A program made the translations under genes and the position numbers. Positions 7,760 to 11,511 of a stretch of 11,511 nt of DNA are shown here, in pieces. The notes under the pieces are model-generated. The model saw nothing but the letters and a program-made list of their open reading frames with translations, searched no databases and was not told the DNA's origin. The stretch spans positions 1 to 11,511 of the forward strand of contig CAZTGM010000056.1 in NCBI GenBank assembly GCA_964613235.1, in the 5' to 3' direction. This stretch comes from J005 sp964613235 (GTDB lineage: Bacteria; Pseudomonadota; Zetaproteobacteria; Mariprofundales; Mariprofundaceae). Position 1 is the stretch's first letter. Every line of letters starts with the position of its first letter.

Positions 7760-8725
7760 TCATGCTTCCAGCGCGCCGCCGCAACCGGATCCCTGTCCGG
7801 CTGTGCAGCCGTAGCAATGATCCATGACGATAATCGGTCGTCCCTCGATATCATGCTGCATGAGGTCACGCAGGTGTAACTTCCGCCCGCGTTCATCGTG
7901 CATGTTCAATTGCAGCATCTGGTTGAAATCGCAATCGTAGACATAGCCCTGCCAGTCCACGCTGATGAGGTTGCGACACATGACATGTTGCAGGTTCTCC
8001 TGACGACAGGATGCCTTCAGCAATTGCATATAGGAGGCGAATTCGCCGAGCGAAATGAGCATGCTGCCAAAGCGCTGGATGGGCATATTGGTAATTGTGA
8101 ACAGACGGTTGAAATGGATGCCGTAGCGTTCGGCCAGTTCGCGCTTGTAGGCCGCTTCCAGCTGATCCTGTGCCGGTGGCAGGCTGGCACCCTGCGGGTT
8201 ATACACCAGAGTCAGCTGATGTTCTTCATCATCGGCGCCGTAGCCAAGCGCATTGAGTCGCTTAAGGGCGCGAATACTGGCTGCAAACGTGCCCTTGCCA
8301 CGCTGATGATCAACATTCTCGCCCAGGTAACAGGGCAGGGAGGCGACGACTTCCACATGGTGCGCGGCCAGAAAGTCCGCCATATCCTCATAGCCGGCTT
8401 CTTCCAGAATGGTCAGGTTGCAGCGGTCGATAACATGGATGCCCATGGCCCTGGCCCGGCTTACCAGATGACGGAAATGCGGATTCATTTCCGGTGCGCC
8501 GCCGGTCAGATCGAGCGTGTGGATATGTCGTGCAGCCAGATAGTCCAGTACCAGCCGGATGGTATCTTCATGCATGATTTCCTTGCGTCGCGGGCCGGCA
8601 TTGACATGGCAATGGATACAGCTCTGGTTACACAGGTAACCAAGGTTGACCTGCAGCGTTTGCAAGGTACTGCGGCGGATGGGGGGGAAATCCGTTTCTT
8701 TCAATAACGGTAATGTGGCATGCAT
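7760..8725 (-). CDS. arsS: Arsenosugar biosynthesis radical SAM protein ArsS
   Basis: This radical SAM family is linked to arsenosugar synthesis. It is understood to attach a SAM-derived 5'-deoxyadenosyl group to dimethylated arsenic made by ArsM, giving the arsenosugar precursor. In 321 aa, the [4Fe-4S] motif C32-x3-C36-x2-C39 (LCNQSCIHCHV) comes early, followed by the glycine-rich LTGGAPE (73-79). A C-terminal Cys-rich domain of the family's type ends with CYGCTAGQGSGCGG (304-317). Some homologs are reported to carry selenocysteine in the Cys-rich domain; here every such position is a TGC codon. The start at 8725 (MHATLPLLKE) gives normal length. GGGAG lies 11 bases upstream and touches a leader hairpin. 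An upstream ATG at 8851 would add 42 residues unlike the family, running across the putative promoter, and was rejected. Its pairing with arsM supports the call. Confidence 0.92.
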   Translation of the reverse strand: MHATLPLLKETDFPPIRRSTLQTLQVNLGYLCNQSCIHCHVNAGPRRKEIMHEDTIRLVLDYLAARHIHTLDLTGGAPEMNPHFRHLVSRARAMGIHVIDRCNLTILEEAGYEDMADFLAAHHVEVVASLPCYLGENVDHQRGKGTFAASIRALKRLNALGYGADDEEHQLTLVYNPQGASLPPAQDQLEAAYKRELAERYGIHFNRLFTITNMPIQRFGSMLISLGEFASYMQLLKASCRQENLQHVMCRNLISVDWQGYVYDCDFNQMLQLNMHDERGRKLHLRDLMQHDIEGRPIIVMDHCYGCTAGQGSGCGGALEA

Positions 8726-8740
8726 GTGTACTGAAACTCC

Positions 8741-8774
8741 CGTCTGCTTGGAATCAGGCGTCAGTCGCAGACGC
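8741..8774 (-). promoter_or_regulatory. Leader hairpin(s) at the arsS ribosome-binding site
   Basis: Arms CGTCTGC (8741-8747) and GCAGACG (8767-8773) are a perfect 7-bp inverted repeat with a 19-nt spacer. A competing 5-bp hairpin uses GCGTC (8758-8762) and GACGC (8770-8774). In the arsS transcript the first base of the GGGAG Shine-Dalgarno is the last base of the 7-bp stem, so folding could affect translation. Confidence 0.4.
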
Positions 8775-8781
8775 AGCACCG

Positions 8782-8811
8782 ATCTTACACAGGTGTATGC
8801 GGCAACTGCAA
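8782..8811 (-). promoter_or_regulatory. Candidate promoter for arsS-arsM
   Basis: On the minus strand, TTGCAG (8811-8806) is followed after 18 bp by TAAGAT (8787-8782). Matches are moderate (three and four of six). Initiation near 8775 would place the leader hairpin at the very 5' end of the mRNA. Confidence 0.28.
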
Positions 8812-8812
8812 C

Positions 8813-8840
8813 TTGCACCATCGGGCAACAACCGTAAACT
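8813..8840 (+). promoter_or_regulatory. Candidate promoter for the pentapeptide-hldD-bamE operon
   Basis: TTGCAC (8813-8818) and TAAACT (8835-8840) are separated by 16 bp, each matching consensus at four of six positions. It is back-to-back with the candidate arsS promoter, and the -10 edge overlaps the inverted repeat at 8839-8858. Confidence 0.33.
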
Positions 8841-8858
8841 CCTGCATCCACACAGGAG
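8839..8858. repeat. Inverted repeat CTCCTG-N8-CAGGAG, possible operator or leader hairpin
   Basis: The arms 8839-8844 and 8853-8858 are perfect 6-bp complements around an 8-nt loop. The repeat starts at the -10 box of the candidate plus-strand promoter and covers its likely start site, a usual place for a repressor operator. It could equally be a 5' mRNA hairpin. Confidence 0.4.
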
Positions 8859-8888
8859 CGATAAGGCAGGGGTCAAGCGGAGGCTATG

Positions 8889-9248
8889 ATGAATACAGAG
8901 CAGGTATTGCAGGCAATCAGACAGGGGGATGCCATCCTCAATGAAAACCTGAGCGGACTGGATTTTTCCGGTGCGGATTTAAGCGGTGCCAATCTTTCCG
9001 GAAGCAATCTTTCCGGTTGTAACCTGCGTGATGCGAAGCTGACCGATGCCAATCTGAGCGGTTGCGATTTGAGCAAGGTCGACTTGCGTGGCGCCGATCT
9101 GACACGCGCCAATCTGTTTCGTGCGGACCTGATCGGGGCGCGGCTGCGTCGCGCCAATCTGACGGCCTCGATTCGTACCGAAGCGAAAATCAAGAAATGG
9201 GCTCTGAAGGGCGCCTATATTGCCGGCCCGACGGCATATACCGAATGA
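8889..9248 (+). CDS. Pentapeptide-repeat protein
   Basis: Residues 19-93 of this 119-residue protein are about 15 consecutive five-residue units of the A(D/N)LxG type, such as ADLSG, ANLSG, SNLSG, CNLRD, ADLTR and ANLFR. Such repeats fold as a right-handed square beta-helix. Residues 1-18 are a short amphipathic lead and 94-119 a basic then polar tail. Family members include DNA mimics that protect gyrase (Qnr type), but most have no known function, and at about four coils this helix is short. No signal peptide or membrane segment is visible, so it is probably cytosolic. ATG 8889 is preferred because GGAGG (8879-8883) is five bases before it; ATG 8886 is only two bases away. It is the first gene of the operon, and its TGA overlaps the next ATG. 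Confidence 0.85.
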   Translation: MNTEQVLQAIRQGDAILNENLSGLDFSGADLSGANLSGSNLSGCNLRDAKLTDANLSGCDLSKVDLRGADLTRANLFRADLIGARLRRANLTASIRTEAKIKKWALKGAYIAGPTAYTE

Positions 9249-9646
9249 ATAACGTACAAACCCTGTCTGGTGCATTCCCGCTGGGTGAAGATCGGGACTT
9301 TTTATCTGAAAGCGAATGGGTCATTCTCAAACTGTTGTGTCGTCCGGTAAACACGCTGGTCGATGCCGATGCGGAAGAACTGTCACAGGAAACCGGTGGA
9401 CAGATTTCGCCCGCCCGCTGCGATGAACTGATTCGCACGGTGCGTATTCATCAGCTTGACGGGCTGGGCAGCTGGGCGGCACGTTTGCTGGCCGGTTGCG
9501 GTTTCAGTGATACGGACCTGTTGCGACAGGATGTGGCCGATATGGTGGATAGGGTGAATGCCTCGCTGGGTTATCCGGTGTTTAATGCGGCGACGATGCA
9601 TGCGCTGGAGGTTTTGCAGCAGCGATGGCGGCAGGCTAAAGCATGA
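9245..9646 (+). CDS. Uncharacterised 133-aa protein with helix-hairpin-helix-like segment
   Basis: I do not recognise this family. The start is ATG 9245, sharing ATGA with the upstream stop; there is no independent Shine-Dalgarno, so translation is probably coupled. The end overlaps hldD in the same way. The protein is soluble-looking, acidic and mostly helical. Residues 20-66 contain LSESEWVILKLLCRP and a helical stretch. Residues 71-95 (starting LDGLGSWAARLLAGCGF) fit the helix-hairpin-helix pattern LxGhGxxxAxxLxxxGh seen in HhH/DUF4332-like proteins; this is an inference from pattern only. The C-terminus (112-133) is a charged helix. Context inside an hldD-bamE operon suggests an accessory role to envelope synthesis, but HhH motifs more often bind DNA or other helices. 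Function unknown. Confidence 0.78.
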   Translation: MNNVQTLSGAFPLGEDRDFLSESEWVILKLLCRPVNTLVDADAEELSQETGGQISPARCDELIRTVRIHQLDGLGSWAARLLAGCGFSDTDLLRQDVADMVDRVNASLGYPVFNAATMHALEVLQQRWRQAKA

Positions 9647-10605
9647 GTGAACGTATGCTGATTACCGGCGGCGCCGGTTTTATCGGCTCGAATCTGGCCG
9701 CAGCATTGCTGCGCAGGCCGGCCACGGATGTTGTCGTGGTCGATGATTTTTCTTCCGGTGACTGGCGTAACCTGATCCATGTCGATTGCGAAGTGCGCGC
9801 GGCCGATTGCGATGATCCGTTGTTGCTGGAAGAAATTGCCGATGGCGGTTTTGCGGCCATTTTTCACGAAGCGGCGATTACCGATACGACGATTCTGGAT
9901 CAGCGGCGTATGGTGGAAGTCAATACTAATGCCTTTGCCGCCATTCTTGAAGCCAGTTCGTATTCCGATACACGGGTCATCTATGCCTCCTCGGCGGGCA
10001 CCTACGGCAATTCGCCGGCGCCGAACCGCATCGGTCATGGTGAGTTGCCCGAGAATATCTATGGCTTTTCCAAGCTGGCCATGGACCGCGTGGCGGCACG
10101 CTGGTATGAGCGGCATGCCGCGCCGATTATCGGCCTGCGCTATTTCAATGTGTACGGGCCGGGTGAAACGCACAAGAACGAGAAAGACGGTAACAAGACG
10201 GCCTCGATGATGTTGCAGCTCTATGAACAGGTGCAGGCCGGTAAACAGCCGCGGCTGTTCAAATATGGCGAGCAGATGCGTGATTTTGTCTATATCCGCG
10301 ATGTGGTTGGTGCCAATTTGGCCGCATTGCAGGCATCGCGTTCGGGTGTGTGCAATGTCGGTTCCGGTCAGGCACGCACGTTCAATGATGTGGTTGCCAT
10401 TCTGGGCAAGGCGCTGGATCGTGAGCTGGAAGTGGAGTATTTCGATAATCCGTTTTCCTTTTATCAGAATCATACCGAGGCCGATTTGAGCGAGACGGCG
10501 GCCTTGCTGAAATGGAAACCATCCTGGTCGCTGGAGGCGGGCATGAACGATTATATCTCATGGCTTGAAGCCGGCGGGCGTGGTCCTGTGGGAGGTTCGC
10601 AATGA
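9643..10605 (+). CDS. hldD: ADP-L-glycero-D-manno-heptose 6-epimerase
   Basis: Converts ADP-D-glycero-beta-D-manno-heptose to the L-glycero form, the last step of ADP-heptose supply for the LPS inner core, in the cytosol. It is an extended short-chain dehydrogenase fold of 320 aa (E. coli HldD has 310). The nucleotide loop GGAGFIG is at 9-15. The acidic end of beta-2 (VVVDDFS) is at 31-37. The catalytic set is S116/S117 in YASSAGTYG, Y140 and K144 in IYGFSK. Family-specific stretches are LRYFNVYGPGE, the MRDFVYIRDVV segment and the FYQNHTEADLSE segment near the C-terminus. The ATGA overlap with the preceding gene and the overlap with bamE place it mid-operon. A related UDP-sugar epimerase is the alternative, but the DFVYIRDVV and NHTEADL motifs favour HldD. 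No hldE or waa glycosyltransferase genes are present in the window. Confidence 0.93.
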   Translation: MSERMLITGGAGFIGSNLAAALLRRPATDVVVVDDFSSGDWRNLIHVDCEVRAADCDDPLLLEEIADGGFAAIFHEAAITDTTILDQRRMVEVNTNAFAAILEASSYSDTRVIYASSAGTYGNSPAPNRIGHGELPENIYGFSKLAMDRVAARWYERHAAPIIGLRYFNVYGPGETHKNEKDGNKTASMMLQLYEQVQAGKQPRLFKYGEQMRDFVYIRDVVGANLAALQASRSGVCNVGSGQARTFNDVVAILGKALDRELEVEYFDNPFSFYQNHTEADLSETAALLKWKPSWSLEAGMNDYISWLEAGGRGPVGGSQ

Positions 10606-10928
10606 TGTGCTGTGTTCGCATGCTGGCACTGGGCCTGTTATTATTGCCGGCGGCCTGTATCACGCCACCGGTGCACCAGGGTAATGTGCTCAATGCCGGG
10701 AAAATTCAGCAGATTCATGAAGGGGACTCCCGTTTTGAAGTTGAATCGGTGCTGGGCGAACCGATCCTCAAGGATTCGCTGCATCCGCACCGGGCCAATT
10801 ATGTGGAAGATTTCGAGGATCCGGACAGTGGTGACCGCATTCAGCGCGGCGTGATTATCGAGTATGATAATGCCTTTCGCGTGAAGGAAATCCGCATCTA
10901 TGGCTTCGATCAGGGCGAGGAAGAATAG
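10602..10928 (+). CDS. bamE: Outer membrane assembly lipoprotein BamE (SmpA/OmlA family)
   Basis: A small lipoprotein of the BAM complex that helps insert beta-barrel proteins into the outer membrane. In 108 aa, the signal peptide (1-18) has a hydrophobic core LALGLLLLPAA and a predicted lipidated C19. The lipobox reads P-A-A-C, with Pro rather than the usual Leu at -3. The mature part has the BamE hallmarks: HQGNVLNAGKIQQIHEGDSR (25-44, equivalent to the QGN and helix region of E. coli BamE), then the VLGEP turn (50-54) and beta strands ending VIIEYDNAFRVKEIRIYG. GGAGG (10591-10595) lies six bases before ATG 10602; a second ATG at 10605 is possible. It overlaps the hldD stop by four bases. 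Linkage of bamE to an LPS gene puts two outer-membrane tasks in one transcript. Confidence 0.9.
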   Translation: MMCCVRMLALGLLLLPAACITPPVHQGNVLNAGKIQQIHEGDSRFEVESVLGEPILKDSLHPHRANYVEDFEDPDSGDRIQRGVIIEYDNAFRVKEIRIYGFDQGEEE

Positions 10929-10930
10929 TC

Positions 10931-11206
10931 TTGGCCAGGCAACCGGGGAAACAGTCGTCGCTTGCCTTTCTCTATTATCTGTCACTGGTGCTGGGCAAGG
11001 CCGGCTTGCTGATCGGCGGCCATGCGCTGATGGCCTATCTGCTGGCTTCGGCCGCAGGCATCGTCAGCGGCGGTATGGATGAGGTTGTGAAGCTTTCGGG
11101 TATTCCCGTCTGGCTGCTCGTGCTGACCATGATCGCCACGCTGCTGCTCGACGGCATGATGATCTATCACTCCAGGCAGGAACGAAAACGCGCCTTGGCG
11201 CGCTGA
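10931..11206 (+). CDS. Small two-transmembrane protein of unknown function
   Basis: I do not recognise this family. The predicted start is TTG 10931, two bases after the bamE stop, with GAGGAAG (10917-10923) upstream; no in-frame ATG occurs until codon 34, in the middle of the first hydrophobic region. The 91-residue product has a basic N-terminus (ARQPGKQ), a hydrophobic stretch at about 11-45 that may be one long or two short membrane helices, a short polar segment GGMDEVVKLSG, a second membrane helix at about 59-78 (PVWLLVLTMIATLLLDGMM), and a basic tail RQERKRALAR. The positive charge at both ends fits cytoplasmic termini with a periplasmic loop. It is the last gene of the operon. If the start is later, a truncated single-helix product is possible. 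Existence is supported by spacing and composition, not homology. Confidence 0.68.
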   Translation: MARQPGKQSSLAFLYYLSLVLGKAGLLIGGHALMAYLLASAAGIVSGGMDEVVKLSGIPVWLLVLTMIATLLLDGMMIYHSRQERKRALAR

Positions 11207-11511
11207 TCCGCCATTTCCAGGCACACGTTCGGTTGTTGTGTGTTCAGGCTGATTCTGCCTCAATGCATCAAGAATCATGTCCGACGTTTTCCCCCGCACC
11301 ATTCGGGCCAGCGATAATCCAGCATGTTGACACTACAGCACCTCTTCAGAAATCATATTCAATCTTGGTTGTGTGCGTATATTACCTACTTGTTGAATGA
11401 ACACGTTTATACAGCAAGGATTTTGGTGGTTTGCTTGGAAAAGAATACTCAACACCTGCCGCCTTCACTGTGTTTCAATTTTTGGAAGCTTTCTCTGCAG
11501 CGTTTAGCTAG
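11207..11511. other. Gene-free right edge with low-GC stretch
   Basis: No convincing gene was found in these 305 bases. GC over 11341-11510 is about 39% by hand count, clearly below the gene-dense part (a sample line in hldD, 9661-9720, is 65%). There is an inverted repeat at 11250-11277 and two short overlapping reading frames (11263-11400, 45 aa; 11397-11507, 36 aa) without Shine-Dalgarno sequences. A minus-strand frame open from the right edge to a stop at 11449 is only 20 codons. No clear -35/-10 pair or RNA gene was seen. Confidence 0.6.
11250..11277. repeat. Inverted repeat TGATTCT-N14-AGAATCA downstream of the operon
   Basis: The arms 11250-11256 and 11271-11277 are perfect 7-bp complements. 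It starts 44 bases after the last operon gene, so it could contribute to 3' end formation, but no U-tract follows directly (only TTTT near 11286) and the arms are AT-rich. Treat it as a weak terminator or operator candidate. Confidence 0.3.

Noticed and set aside
7898..8707. 269-aa plus-strand open frame antisense to arsS, and a 214-aa frame at 7069-7713 antisense to arsM
   Set aside because: arsS and arsM are recognised with complete motifs on the minus strand; the antisense frames show no domain and no ribosome-binding site.
8726..8851. N-terminal extension of ArsS from an ATG at 8851
   Set aside because: The extra 42 residues do not look like the family N-terminus and would run across the intergenic repeats and promoter-like sites.
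9571..10473. 300-aa minus-strand open frame antisense to hldD
   Set aside because: hldD is unambiguous on the plus strand, and the antisense product resembles no family I know.
10982..11302. 106-aa minus-strand frame starting MVRGKTSDMILDALRQ
   Set aside because: Most of it is antisense to the small membrane-protein gene, only the first 30 or so codons are outside it, and no upstream ribosome-binding site or known domain was found.

Overview
The window looks like a chromosomal segment of a Gram-negative proteobacterium. It encodes BamE of the outer-membrane beta-barrel assembly machine, HldD for the LPS inner-core heptose, an RfaH-like NusG paralog and an inner-membrane-anchored M23 peptidase. 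Gene lengths, GC-rich codons and ATGA gene overlaps fit a gamma-, beta- or zetaproteobacterium, but nothing here fixes the species. No tRNA, rRNA, CRISPR array, transposase or integrase was seen.

Layout. (1) Positions 1-1954 hold a c-di-GMP enzyme (GAF-GGDEF-EAL) cut by the left edge and ending in a small intrinsic terminator. (2) Positions 2022-2972 hold an M23 peptidase, convergent with (3) a 754-residue NADP-type malic enzyme with a phosphotransacetylase-like C-terminus (5253-2989, minus). (4) A 113-bp divergent gap with two competing stem-loops leads into a 2-dehydropantoate 2-reductase-family gene (5367-6281). (5) An RfaH-like NusG paralog follows at 6349-6861 with its own near-consensus promoter. 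Its stop codon touches the stop codon of (6) the arsenite methyltransferase arsM. Together with the upstream radical SAM gene arsS, arsM forms a minus-strand pair (8725-6862). (7) A 163-bp divergent region rich in inverted repeats separates arsS from (8) a tight five-gene plus-strand operon: pentapeptide-repeat protein, unknown HhH-like protein, hldD, bamE and a small two-TM protein. The first four are joined by 4-nt ATGA overlaps. (9) The last 305 bases have no convincing gene, and most of that stretch has much lower GC.

How the genes work together. arsM and arsS fit one short route: arsenite methylation, then attachment of a SAM-derived deoxyadenosyl group towards arsenosugars. The hldD-bamE operon pairs LPS-core precursor synthesis with outer-membrane protein assembly, and carries two or three uncharacterised partners. 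The malic enzyme and the PanE-family reductase share a divergent promoter region. They are linked by NADP(H), but the sequence does not show that they are functionally coupled.

The points most worth a second look are the alternative stem-loops in the panE leader, the hairpin at the arsS ribosome-binding site, the unknown proteins inside the hldD-bamE operon, and the low-GC right edge.
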